From an uncultured Clostridia bacterium (GTDB taxonomy: Bacteria; Bacillota; Clostridia; Oscillospirales; Acutalibacteraceae): a DNA stretch of 64,000 nucleotides. Shown here piece by piece: positions 23,413-32,123 of the stretch; the stretch's first letter is position 1; each line of letters begins with the position of its first letter. The stretch lies in contig CALGRR010000067.1 of NCBI GenBank assembly GCA_937880805.1, forward strand, positions 16,033 through 80,032, written 5' to 3'. The notes under the pieces are model-generated. The model ran no database searches. It was not told the DNA's origin and saw only the letters and a list, made by a program, of their open reading frames with translations. Both the position numbers and the translations under genes were made by a program.

Positions 23413-25980
23413 ATGAAGTTATTGGCACTTGACGGCAACAGTATTCTTAACCGTGCATTTTACGGCATAAAGCTTCTCACAACCAAAGACGGAAAAAGAT
23501 TTACCAACGGTATTTACGGCTTTCTTAATATATTACTTAAACTCAGGGAAGAGGTGTTACCCGATGCGGTGGCTATAGCCTTTGATGTTAAGGCTCCCAC
23601 CTTCCGCCACGAAATGTATTCGGGCTATAAAGCAAACAGAAAGGGAATGCCTCCGGAGCTTGCCCAGCAGATGGCTCCGCTTAAGGATTTGCTTTCCGCT
23701 ATGGGTTACACCATTCTTGAAGCTCCCGGTTGGGAAGCGGATGATATTCTCGGCACCCTTGCTTCTGCGTGCGGTAAAAACGATTTCTGCTATATCGCAA
23801 CGGGTGACAGAGATTCACTCCAACTTGTTCGTGATAATGTCAATGTTCTTCTCGCTTCAACCAAAATGGGCAGACCGCAGAGTGTTTGCTATGATACTGC
23901 AAAGATAACCGAGGATTATCTTGTATCAACCCCCGAGCTTCTTATTGATATAAAGGCTCTTATGGGCGACAGCTCCGACTGCATTCCGGGTGTTGCGGGA
24001 ATCGGCGAAAAAACTGCAAAGGACCTTATCAGCCGTTTCGGATCGATTGATGATATTTATAATAATCTCGATGCTCTTGATATAAAAAAAGGCGTTCACG
24101 ATAAGCTGGTGAATGATAAAGAAATGGCATATCTCAGCCGTGAACTCGGAACAATCCGCACCGATGCACCCGTGAGCAGGGAATATTCCGATTATATTCC
24201 GAAGAATACCGATGCAATCAAGGCAACACATCTGCTTGCAGAGCTTGAAATGTTTAAAATGATTGAAAAGCTTGAGCTTAAAGCACCCGAAAGAATTGCT
24301 CAGTCGGATGAAGAAAAGGTTGTTACCGAATGCTTTGTTCAGGATGATTTGAAATATCTCTATAACAAACTGAAAAAAGACGGAGAAGCTTATTTCATTT
24401 TTGACAGCGGAATTTTCTTTTTTAAAGCGGATAACGGAGTCGCAAAGGCAGAGCCTGAAAATGAGGGCTATACCGAATTCTGCGCAGAATTTCTCTTTAA
24501 TAAGGATATAAAAAAATACACATATAATTCAAAGCAGCTTTATGCCTTTTTCTATGATTACAGCAACGATATTGAAATTAATTCCGTGTGCGGCGATGCA
24601 ATGCTTTCTGCATATGTTATCAACCCTTCATCGGGTGCATATGACCTCAAAAGAATAATTGAAGAATATGCGGGGGTCGAGAGCGATGAAACAGCCGTTT
24701 ATGCCGCATATCTTCCCGCAGCGTTCGCCAAAATGAACGTAATGACGGATGAAAATAATCAGAGCCGTCTGCTCGAAGAAATTGAGCTGCCCCTTGCAAG
24801 GGTGCTTGCTTCAATGGAAAAGGAAGGCTTTCTTGTTGATGCTGAGGGAATAAAGAATTTCGGCATCGATATGCAGGAAAGAATTGAAAAGCTTGCGTCA
24901 GAAATCTTTGAAGAGGCAGGCTATGAGTTTAATCTCAATTCTCCCAAACAGCTTGGAGAGGCACTTTTTGAAAAAATGGGTCTTCCCGCAAAGAAGAAAA
25001 CCAAAAACGGATATTCAACCAATGCCGAGGTGCTTGAGGGTCTTGCGGCGGAATATCCCGTTGTTGCAAAAATCCTTGAATACAGAACCTACGCAAAACT
25101 CAAATCAACCTATTGTGACGGGCTTTTAAAGGTTATCTGCGATGACGGAAGAATCCGTTCGAGCCTTAATCAGACTGAAACAAGAACGGGCAGAATTTCA
25201 TCAACAGAGCCCAATCTGCAGAATATTCCCGTAAGGTCGCAGATAGGCAGAGAAATGAGAAAATTCTTCAAAGCCAAAGAAGGCTGTGTGCTTGTTGATG
25301 CTGACTATTCGCAGATTGAGCTTCGTGTGCTTGCTCACGTTGCAAACGATAAAGAGATGATAAACGCCTTCAATAACGGTGACGATATTCACGCAATAAC
25401 CGCATCGCAGGTGTTCAATATGCCTCTGATGATGGTAACTCCTCTTATGAGAAGCCGTGCAAAGGCGGTTAATTTCGGCATCGTTTACGGCATAGGTGCT
25501 TTCTCTCTTGCAAAGGATATTGGGGTAAGCCGTGCCGAGGCAGACAGCTATATCAAAGGCTATCTTGCTCATTTCAGCGGTGTTGGCAAATATATGAAGG
25601 ATATTGTTGAAAAGGCAAAGGAAAACGGTTATGTTGAAACCGTTTTTGCCCGCCGCAGATACCTGCCCGAGCTCACTTCATCAAACGCTATGATGCGTGC
25701 ATTCGGTGAAAGAGTTGCTCTGAATATGCCCATTCAGGGCACGGCGGCGGATATAATCAAAATCGCAATGATAAGAGTGTGGAAAAAGCTCAATGAGCAA
25801 TGCTTCAAGGCAAGGCTTATAATGCAGGTGCACGATGAGCTTATTGTTGAAGCCCCCGAATCAGAAGCAAAGGCGGTTGCACAGATTGTTAAAAACGAGA
25901 TGGAAAATGCCGTTAAAATGAGAGTGCAGATGCTTGCCGAGGTTGGTGTAGGCAAAACCTGGTATGACTCCAAATCATAA
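23413..25980 (+). CDS. polA: DNA polymerase I
   Basis: An 855-aa polymerase for Okazaki-fragment maturation and repair. The first ~290 residues are a 5'-nuclease domain (EADDILGTLA, TGDRDSLQLV, GDSSDCIPGVAGIGEKTA). The middle domain lacks the DxE pair of the proofreading exonuclease (IFDSGIFFF stands there), so 3'-5' editing is probably absent, as in Bacillus. Polymerase motifs A (DADYSQIELRVLAH), B (RSRAKAVNFGIVYG) and C (QVHDELIVEA) are intact. It heads a run with the phosphatase gene, 12 bp downstream, then rimI and tsaD. Confidence 0.97.
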   Translation: MKLLALDGNSILNRAFYGIKLLTTKDGKRFTNGIYGFLNILLKLREEVLPDAVAIAFDVKAPTFRHEMYSGYKANRKGMPPELAQQMAPLKDLLSAMGYTILEAPGWEADDILGTLASACGKNDFCYIATGDRDSLQLVRDNVNVLLASTKMGRPQSVCYDTAKITEDYLVSTPELLIDIKALMGDSSDCIPGVAGIGEKTAKDLISRFGSIDDIYNNLDALDIKKGVHDKLVNDKEMAYLSRELGTIRTDAPVSREYSDYIPKNTDAIKATHLLAELEMFKMIEKLELKAPERIAQSDEEKVVTECFVQDDLKYLYNKLKKDGEAYFIFDSGIFFFKADNGVAKAEPENEGYTEFCAEFLFNKDIKKYTYNSKQLYAFFYDYSNDIEINSVCGDAMLSAYVINPSSGAYDLKRIIEEYAGVESDETAVYAAYLPAAFAKMNVMTDENNQSRLLEEIELPLARVLASMEKEGFLVDAEGIKNFGIDMQERIEKLASEIFEEAGYEFNLNSPKQLGEALFEKMGLPAKKKTKNGYSTNAEVLEGLAAEYPVVAKILEYRTYAKLKSTYCDGLLKVICDDGRIRSSLNQTETRTGRISSTEPNLQNIPVRSQIGREMRKFFKAKEGCVLVDADYSQIELRVLAHVANDKEMINAFNNGDDIHAITASQVFNMPLMMVTPLMRSRAKAVNFGIVYGIGAFSLAKDIGVSRAEADSYIKGYLAHFSGVGKYMKDIVEKAKENGYVETVFARRRYLPELTSSNAMMRAFGERVALNMPIQGTAADIIKIAMIRVWKKLNEQCFKARLIMQVHDELIVEAPESEAKAVAQIVKNEMENAVKMRVQMLAEVGVGKTWYDSKS

Positions 25981-25992
25981 GGATGTGAAGAT

Positions 25993-26427
25993 TTGAAGAT
26001 TTTATTTGTGTGCACGGGCAACACCTGCCGCAGTCCTATGGCGGAGGGGTTGTTCCGAAAAATGCTTGAAGATAAAAATATAAATAATATTGAATGCTCA
26101 AGTGCAGGGCTTTTTGCAATGACGGGTGATGAACCTTCGCAGAATGCTGTTAAAGCTTGTGAACGCTTTTCGGTTGATATTTCAGCCCACAGAGCAAGAA
26201 GAATAACGGCTTATATTCTTGATGAAACCGATAAATTTGTTTGTATGACAAAAGAGCACGCCGCCAGCCTTTCGATGTATGTTCCGAGTGAAAAAATACT
26301 TGTTCTCGGCAACGGTGTGCCCGACCCGTACGGCGGAAATCTTGAAGAATATATTATTTGTGCCAATTCAATCAAAAACGCACTTGAAACGCAGTTTGAG
26401 GAAATCATTGCGGAGGAAAAGCAATGA
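25993..26427 (+). CDS. Low-molecular-weight protein arginine/tyrosine phosphatase
   Basis: A 144-aa phosphatase with the CX5R loop VCTGNTCRSPMAEG at residues 7-20 and the general acid in VPDPYGG near residue 115. The Thr after the second Gly-Asn (GNTCRS instead of GNxCRS with Ile) is the feature linked to arginine phosphatases (YwlE type), so protein-arginine phosphatase is possible. The start is TTG at 25993 with GGATGTG upstream. It overlaps rimI by 4 nt (ATGA). Confidence 0.88.
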   Translation: MKILFVCTGNTCRSPMAEGLFRKMLEDKNINNIECSSAGLFAMTGDEPSQNAVKACERFSVDISAHRARRITAYILDETDKFVCMTKEHAASLSMYVPSEKILVLGNGVPDPYGGNLEEYIICANSIKNALETQFEEIIAEEKQ

Positions 26428-26861
26428 ATATCGAAAATATGAAGGCAGAGCATATTCCGCAGATTGCCTTGCTTGAAAAGGAATGCTTTTCTTCTCCGTG
26501 GAGTGAAAACGCACTTTATGAAGAGCTCGGAAACCCGAATTCACATTTTCTTTCCGCAACCGAAAACGGCGAAGTCTGCGGCTACATAGGCGTGCAGGAA
26601 ATATGCGGTGAAGCATATATAACCAACATTGCCGTTTTTGAAAATCAAAGGGGCAGGGGAATCGGACGTGCTCTTTTGAGAAAAGCTTGCGAAGACGCAA
26701 AAATAAGAAACTGCGAATTTATAACCCTTGAAGTCAGAAAAAGCAATGAAAAAGCGATTTCGCTTTATCTTTCCGAGGGCTTTGAACAAGCAGGAATAAG
26801 AAAGAATTTTTATTCCGAGCCAACAGAGGACGGAATAATTTATACAAAAAATTTTATGTAG
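26424..26861 (+). CDS. rimI: Ribosomal protein S18 alanine N-acetyltransferase
   Basis: A 145-aa GNAT enzyme that acetylates the N-terminal alanine of S18. It has ECFSSPWSENAL, the acetyl-CoA loop VFENQRGRGIGRALL and LEVRKSNEKAISLYLSEGF, all typical for RimI. It follows the phosphatase with an ATGA overlap and precedes tsaD, the usual neighbour; tsaE and tsaB, which often stand upstream, are not in this cluster. Confidence 0.92.
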   Translation: MNIENMKAEHIPQIALLEKECFSSPWSENALYEELGNPNSHFLSATENGEVCGYIGVQEICGEAYITNIAVFENQRGRGIGRALLRKACEDAKIRNCEFITLEVRKSNEKAISLYLSEGFEQAGIRKNFYSEPTEDGIIYTKNFM

Positions 26862-26880
26862 GGGCAAACTGTGTTCGCCC
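26862..26880. repeat. Short GGGC-AAC hairpin repeat
   Basis: Stem GGGCAAAC (26862-26869) with GTTCGCCC (26873-26880), one G-U pair, loop TGT, placed between the rimI stop and the tsaD ribosome binding site. Its sequence (GTAGGGGC ... GTTCGCCCGCC) resembles a short interspersed repeat common in Clostridia genomes; that resemblance is from memory. Confidence 0.5.
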
Positions 26881-26895
26881 GCCAAAGGAGAAAAA

Positions 26896-27903
26896 ATGAA
26901 AATACTTGCTATAGAATCCTCCTGCGATGAAACCGCCGCAGCGGTTGTTGAAGACGGAAGAAAAGTTTTATCAAGCGTAATAGCTTCGCAGGTTAAGGAG
27001 CATATTATATACGGAGGCGTTGTGCCCGAGATTGCATCAAGAATGCACGCTCAGGCAATAAGCGGCGTTGTTTCAAAGGCTGTGAGCGATGCGGGTCTTG
27101 AATATAAAGACCTTGATGCGATTGCCGTTACCTATGCACCCGGGCTTATCGGTGCGTTGCTGGTCGGTGTTAATTTTGCAAAGGGGCTTGCTTATTCAAC
27201 GGGTCTGCCGCTTATTCCAGTTCATCATCTTCGCTCGCATATAGCAGCAAACTATATTTCTCACGCAGAGCTCGAGCCGCCTTTTCTTTGCCTTGTTGTG
27301 TCGGGCGGTCACAGCCATATTGTTGCCGTTAATGATTATACGGATTTCAGTATTATCGGCAGAACAAGGGATGATGCGGCGGGTGAATGTATGGATAAAG
27401 CCGCAAGAGCAATGGGTCTTGATTATCCCGGCGGTGTGAATCTTGACAGAGTGAGCAAAAACGGCGATGCATCGCTTTATAAGCTTCCTCATCCGAGAGT
27501 AGACGGCAGCGAATATGATTTCAGCTTTTCCGGTTTGAAAACCGCCGTTGTGAATATTATCCATAATGCAAAGCAGAAGGGGCAGGAGATAAGCGTGCCC
27601 GATCTGGGTGCCGCCTGCATTGAAACGGTTGCCGATTGCCTTGTTAAAAACTCGGTTAAGGCTGCAGAAGAATACGGATTTAAAAAGATTGTTATGGCTG
27701 GCGGCGTTTCCGCAAACTCCCGTTTGAGAGAAAGAATGACTAAGGCTTGCTCCGAAAAAGGGTGGCAGCTTTATATGCCCGAGCTTTCGCTCTGCGGCGA
27801 TAATGCGGCTATGGTAGGTGCACAGGCTTATTATGAGTTCCAAAAAGGCAATATTGCAAGTCTTGACCTCAATGCCTTCGCAACAATGCCGATTGATGAG
27901 TAA
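26896..27903 (+). CDS. tsaD: tRNA N6-threonylcarbamoyladenosine synthase subunit TsaD
   Basis: A 335-aa ASKHA-fold protein that transfers threonylcarbamoyl to A37 of ANN-decoding tRNAs. It has LAIESSCDETAAAVV, the metal-binding HHLRSH, VVSGGHSHIV and MAGGVSANSRLRE. AAAGGAG precedes the ATG. It is the last gene of the polA-ptp-rimI-tsaD run, ending before a weak TTCGATA/TATCGAA hairpin. Confidence 0.97.
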   Translation: MKILAIESSCDETAAAVVEDGRKVLSSVIASQVKEHIIYGGVVPEIASRMHAQAISGVVSKAVSDAGLEYKDLDAIAVTYAPGLIGALLVGVNFAKGLAYSTGLPLIPVHHLRSHIAANYISHAELEPPFLCLVVSGGHSHIVAVNDYTDFSIIGRTRDDAAGECMDKAARAMGLDYPGGVNLDRVSKNGDASLYKLPHPRVDGSEYDFSFSGLKTAVVNIIHNAKQKGQEISVPDLGAACIETVADCLVKNSVKAAEEYGFKKIVMAGGVSANSRLRERMTKACSEKGWQLYMPELSLCGDNAAMVGAQAYYEFQKGNIASLDLNAFATMPIDE

Positions 27904-27969
27904 AATTCGATATTTTTTATCGAAAAATGAATTTTTTGAAACATTTTAATGCAAAAATCGATGATTATA

Positions 27970-27997
27970 TTGACTTTACTAAAAAGTGTGATATAAT
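27970..27997 (+). promoter_or_regulatory. pckA promoter
   Basis: TTGACT (27970-27975), 16-bp spacer, TATAAT (27992-27997). It leaves a ~115-nt untranslated leader before pckA in which no known riboswitch fold was recognised. Confidence 0.75.
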
Positions 27998-28117
27998 CAT
28001 AATGGGTAAGGTTGGAAATGACGTTTTGTGCATATGTTAAGAGTTACAAAACATTGATTTTTAACCTCAAAAATTTGTTTAATTTTAGTGGCTTTTCTTA
28101 AAGAAAGGAGAAAAACT

Positions 28118-29896
28118 ATGGAAAATATGACTTCCAACAAGAGCGTTCTTTCGTGGATTAACGAAAAAGTTGAACTCGTTAAGCCCGATAAGATTGTTTG
28201 GATTGACGGCAGCGAGGAGCAGATTGAGGCTCTTCGTGCAGAAGCTTGCTCAACAGGCGAAATGATTAAGCTTAATCAGGAGCTTCTTCCCGATTGCTAT
28301 CTTCACCGCACAGCAGTAAACGACGTTGCACGTGTTGAAGGAAGAACCTTTATCTGTGCTCCCACAAAAGAAGAAGCAGGCCCCACCAACAACTGGATGG
28401 ATCCCGCAGAAGCATATGAAATGCTTTATGCAATCGCAAAAGACAGCTATAAGGGCAGAACGATGTATGTTATTCCTTATTCAATGGGTCCCGTTGGCTC
28501 AAAGTTCTCAAAGATCGGTATCGAGCTCACAGACTCAATCTATGTTGTTCTCAATATGGTTATTATGACAAGAGTAGGCACCGATGTTCTTAAAGCACTC
28601 GGCGACAGCGAGGATTGGGTTCGCGGTCTTCACTGTAAGTGTGACATCGATGAAGAAAAGAGATATATCTGCCAGTTCCCCCAGGATAACACAATCATTT
28701 CTGTTAACTCAGGCTACGGCGGAAACGTTCTTCTCGGCAAAAAGTGCTTTGCACTCCGTATCGCTTCATATCAGGGCAAGAACGAAGGCTGGCAGGCAGA
28801 GCATATGCTCATTCTCGGACTTCAGAAGCCCAACGGCGAAATCAAATATATCTGTGCTGCATTCCCCTCAGCTTGCGGCAAAACAAACCTTGCTATGCTT
28901 ATTCCTCCCGAGGGATACTATAATAAGGGTTACCGCGTATGGTGCGTAGGTGACGATATTTCGTGGATTCGTAAGGGCGAAGACGGCAGACTCTATGCTA
29001 TCAACCCCGAAAACGGCTTCTTCGGCGTTGCTCCCGGCACAAACGTTAAGTCAAACCCCAACGCTCTTGCATCAACAATGAAGGGCACAATCTTCACCAA
29101 CGTTGCTCATAACCTTGATAACAACACAGTTTGGTGGGAAGGTCTTGATAAGAATCCTCCCGCAAATGCGGTTGAATGGAAGGGCAACCCCTGGAACGGT
29201 CAGGAGAGCGAAGAAAAGGGTGCTCATCCCAACAGCCGTTTCACAGCTCCCGCAAAGAACTGCCCCTGCATCAGCTCCGAGTTTGAGAATCCCAACGGTG
29301 TTCCCATCTCAGCTATCGTATTCGGCGGCAGACGTGCAAAGCTTGCTCCCCTTGTTTATCAGTCAAGAGATTGGAACCACGGTGTGTTTGTTGGTTCAAT
29401 TATGGCTTCTGAAACAACTGCAGCAGCTTCGGGTGCAGTAGGCGTTGTTCGCCGTGACCCCATGGCAATGCTTCCCTTCTGCGGCTATAATATGGCTGAT
29501 TACTGGCAGCATTGGATTAACATCGGTGCAGGTCTTGACCCCGAAAAGGCTCCCAAGATTTTCAACGTTAACTGGTTCCGTAAGGATGACGAAGGCAACT
29601 TTATGTGGCCCGGATTCGGCGATAACCTTCGTGTTCTTGATTGGATTATTGATCGCTGCGAAGGCAAGGTTGAGGCAGACGAAACAGCTATCGGCTTTGT
29701 TCCCAAGGCAGCAGACATCAATCTTGAAGGCATCGAGGATGAAGTAAGCGATGCACAGCTTGCAGAGCTTCTCAGCGTTGATGTTTCTCTTTGGAAGGAT
29801 GAAGTTGCAGGTATTGAAGAGTTCTACAGCAAGTTCGACAGACTTCCCGCAACTCTTAAGGCAGAGCTTGAAACTCTCAAAGCAAACATTAAATAA
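28118..29896 (+). CDS. pckA: Phosphoenolpyruvate carboxykinase (GTP)
   Basis: A 592-aa enzyme linking oxaloacetate and PEP with GTP/GDP; in fermenting gut bacteria it often runs towards oxaloacetate. The kinase P-loop FPSACGKTNLAML, the R-loop (INPENGFFGVAPGT), the metal site VGDDISWI and the GTP-type N-terminal PEP-binding part (DVARVEGRTFICAPTKEEAGPTNNW) distinguish it from the ATP type. The ATG at 28118 follows AAAGGAG. Single gene with a strong promoter and terminator; codons are biased as in a highly expressed gene. Confidence 0.96.
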   Translation: MENMTSNKSVLSWINEKVELVKPDKIVWIDGSEEQIEALRAEACSTGEMIKLNQELLPDCYLHRTAVNDVARVEGRTFICAPTKEEAGPTNNWMDPAEAYEMLYAIAKDSYKGRTMYVIPYSMGPVGSKFSKIGIELTDSIYVVLNMVIMTRVGTDVLKALGDSEDWVRGLHCKCDIDEEKRYICQFPQDNTIISVNSGYGGNVLLGKKCFALRIASYQGKNEGWQAEHMLILGLQKPNGEIKYICAAFPSACGKTNLAMLIPPEGYYNKGYRVWCVGDDISWIRKGEDGRLYAINPENGFFGVAPGTNVKSNPNALASTMKGTIFTNVAHNLDNNTVWWEGLDKNPPANAVEWKGNPWNGQESEEKGAHPNSRFTAPAKNCPCISSEFENPNGVPISAIVFGGRRAKLAPLVYQSRDWNHGVFVGSIMASETTAAASGAVGVVRRDPMAMLPFCGYNMADYWQHWINIGAGLDPEKAPKIFNVNWFRKDDEGNFMWPGFGDNLRVLDWIIDRCEGKVEADETAIGFVPKAADINLEGIEDEVSDAQLAELLSVDVSLWKDEVAGIEEFYSKFDRLPATLKAELETLKANIK

Positions 29897-29900
29897 TTTA

Positions 29901-29926
29901 AGGGCGGTCTTTGACCGCCCTTTTTG
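29901..29926 (+). terminator. pckA terminator
   Basis: Stem AGGGCGGTC with GACCGCCCT (29901-29921), TTT loop, then TTTT. Confidence 0.9.
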
Positions 29927-29941
29927 CATACGGAGAAGAAT

Positions 29942-30595
29942 ATGAAAGAATATAATTATGTTTTATTTGACCTTGACGGCACATTAACAGACCCGGGTGA
30001 GGGGATAACCAATTCGGTTGCTTACGCGTTGAAAAAATACGGAATAAATGTTGATGATAAAACACAACTCTATAGCTTCATCGGACCTCCGCTTCACGAA
30101 TCTTTTGAAAAATACTACGGTTTTTCAAAAGAAGAATCCCTGAAGGCGGTGGATTGCTACAGGGAATATTACAGAGATAAAGGGATATTTGAGAATTCGG
30201 TTTATGACGGTGTTGTGAGTTTATTAAAAATGCTTTCGGATAACGGCAAAAAGATTATTCTTGCAACCTCGAAGCCAGAAGTATTCGCAAAACGGATATT
30301 GGAGCATTTTTCACTTAACGGTTATTTTGAGTTTGCCGCAGGTGCAAACCTTGACGGCACGAGAACAAACAAGGCAGATGTTATTGAATATGCACTTGAA
30401 TCGTGCGGAATAACGGATAAAGCCTCTGTTGTTATGGTTGGTGACAGAGAACACGATATTATCGGTGCAAACAAAAACGGAATTGACAGCATAGGGGTGC
30501 TTTTCGGCTACGGAAGCCGTGAAGAGCTTGAAAATGCAGGTGCAACATATATTGCGGAAACCGTTGAAGAAATTGCAAAGTTTATAAAAAAATAA
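29942..30595 (+). CDS. HAD-family phosphatase (Gph-like)
   Basis: A 217-aa HAD hydrolase: motif I LFDLDGTLTDPG with the nucleophile Asp, motif II ILATSKPE, motif III with VMVGDREHDIIGANKNGI. The large helical cap is of the phosphoglycolate phosphatase/PpaX type. The start ATG at 29942 has GGAGA upstream; the frame upstream of it is part of the pckA terminator. Substrate uncertain. Confidence 0.88.
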   Translation: MKEYNYVLFDLDGTLTDPGEGITNSVAYALKKYGINVDDKTQLYSFIGPPLHESFEKYYGFSKEESLKAVDCYREYYRDKGIFENSVYDGVVSLLKMLSDNGKKIILATSKPEVFAKRILEHFSLNGYFEFAAGANLDGTRTNKADVIEYALESCGITDKASVVMVGDREHDIIGANKNGIDSIGVLFGYGSREELENAGATYIAETVEEIAKFIKK

Positions 30596-30596
30596 C

Positions 30597-30628
30597 AAAA
30601 GGAAATGGCTTAGCCATTTCCTTTTGTT
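30597..30628. terminator. Bidirectional terminator
   Basis: Stem AAAAGGAAATGGC paired with GCCATTTCCTTTT (30598-30625), A/T-rich flanks on both sides; serves the HAD gene and araA. Confidence 0.82.
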
Positions 30629-30639
30629 GTTATATGTAA

Positions 30640-32109
30640 TTATTTAAGCTTCCACGCAATATCCGAGAAGAAAAGCTGCTGCTTAAGTCCTTCAACGGTT
30701 GTGTTCTTTGAAATGTGAACATACTCAATGCCCGCCATCTCTGCAAAATCCTCGAGCATTTCGGGTGTTGCATCGTATGAAAGCACGGTGTGATGTGCAC
30801 CGCCTGCCATTATCCACATTTTTGCGCCCGTGCAAAGGTCGGGCATTGCCTTCCACATAACTCTTGCAACGGGAAGATTGGGCATTTCCATAATAGGCTT
30901 AACTGCCTCAATATCCTGAACAATAAGGCGGAGTCTGCCGCCCATATCAACAAGAGAAGCAACAACGCCGCTGCCTGCCTTGCCTTCAAAAACAAGTCTT
31001 GCAGGGGGATTTTTGCCGCCGATTCCGAGAGGATGAACCTCTATCTTGGGCTTGTTTGCCGCAAGAGTGGGGCAAACCTCAAGCATATGAGCACCGAGCG
31101 AATATTCGCTGCCTTCGGTAAGGTGATATGTATAATCTTCCATAAAGGCGCTGCCGCCGCCCATACCGTCGCACATTGCTTTGATAATGCGGGTCATTGC
31201 AGAAACCTTCCAGTCGCCCTCACCGCCGTAGCCGTAGCCCTGCTCCATAAGACGCTGCGATGCAAGACCGGGAAGCTGCTCCATTCCGTGAAGATCTTCA
31301 AAGGTGTTTGTGTAAGCCTTAGCACCCTCACGGTCAAGAATTCTCTTTATTGCAATTTCTTCTTTAGCCTGATAGCGGACTGTTGCAATGTCATCGGTGT
31401 TCATATCATATTTTTCGTTATATTCGGCAATGAGTGCATCAATTTCAGCCTCGGTAACCTTGTTCATTTCTTCAACAAGATCGCCAACCGCCCAGGTGTT
31501 GACCTGCCAGCCGAGCTGCATCTGAACGCCAACCTTGTCACCCTCTGTAACTGCAACCTGACGCATATTATCGCCGAAGCGAACAACTTTAAGGCTCTTG
31601 CTTTCTGCATAGCCAACAGCACTTCTCATCCACAGACCAAGCTCTTTAAGGGGAGCTTCATCCTGCCAGTAGCCCATAATGATTTTTCTGGGCATACCCA
31701 TTCTTGCACCGATGAAACCGTGCTCTCTGTCGCCGTGAGCAGCCTGATTGAGATTCATAAAATCCATATCAATCTCTTCGTTGGGAATTTCGCGGTTATA
31801 CTGTGTTGCAAAGTGGCAGTAAGGCTTCTGAAGCATTGAAAAACCGTTAATCCACATTTTGCTGGGGCTGAAGGTGTGGCACCAGGTAACAATGCCGCAG
31901 CAGTTATCGTCATAGTTTGCTTCCTTGATGATATTTGTAACCTCATCGGGAGTTTTAACTGTTGCTTTATAAATAAATTTGCAGGGGATAAGAGAGCTTG
32001 CATTAATCTTTTCAGCCATTTCTGCGGCACGCTCTGCAACAATATCAAGCACTTCGGGGCCGTAAAGATGCTGACTGCCTACTATAAACCAAAATTCTCT
32101 GTTTTTCAT
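30640..32109 (-). CDS. araA: L-arabinose isomerase
   Basis: A 489-aa cytoplasmic enzyme converting L-arabinose to L-ribulose. It has EFWFIVGSQHLYGPE, GIVTWCHTFSPSKMWI, FHDLHGME-type motif (FEDLHGMEQLPGLASQRLMEQGYGYGGEGDWK) and the C-terminal AGGAHHTVLSY, with the metal-binding Glu and His residues in place. It is 14 bp after the araB-like kinase gene in a two-gene operon; araD is not in this cluster. Confidence 0.96.
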   Translation of the reverse strand: MKNREFWFIVGSQHLYGPEVLDIVAERAAEMAEKINASSLIPCKFIYKATVKTPDEVTNIIKEANYDDNCCGIVTWCHTFSPSKMWINGFSMLQKPYCHFATQYNREIPNEEIDMDFMNLNQAAHGDREHGFIGARMGMPRKIIMGYWQDEAPLKELGLWMRSAVGYAESKSLKVVRFGDNMRQVAVTEGDKVGVQMQLGWQVNTWAVGDLVEEMNKVTEAEIDALIAEYNEKYDMNTDDIATVRYQAKEEIAIKRILDREGAKAYTNTFEDLHGMEQLPGLASQRLMEQGYGYGGEGDWKVSAMTRIIKAMCDGMGGGSAFMEDYTYHLTEGSEYSLGAHMLEVCPTLAANKPKIEVHPLGIGGKNPPARLVFEGKAGSGVVASLVDMGGRLRLIVQDIEAVKPIMEMPNLPVARVMWKAMPDLCTGAKMWIMAGGAHHTVLSYDATPEMLEDFAEMAGIEYVHISKNTTVEGLKQQLFFSDIAWKLK

Positions 32110-32123
32110 TTTTCTTCTCCTTA

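Noticed and set aside
27196..27843. 215-aa leftward frame
   Set aside because: Antisense shadow of tsaD.
27904..28117. Riboswitch or T-box in the pckA leader
   Set aside because: No specifier-type stem, no terminator before the gene and no known conserved core was recognised.
30790..31839. 349-aa rightward frame
   Set aside because: Antisense shadow of araA, Cys/His/Asn-rich, with no recognisable domain or ribosome binding site.
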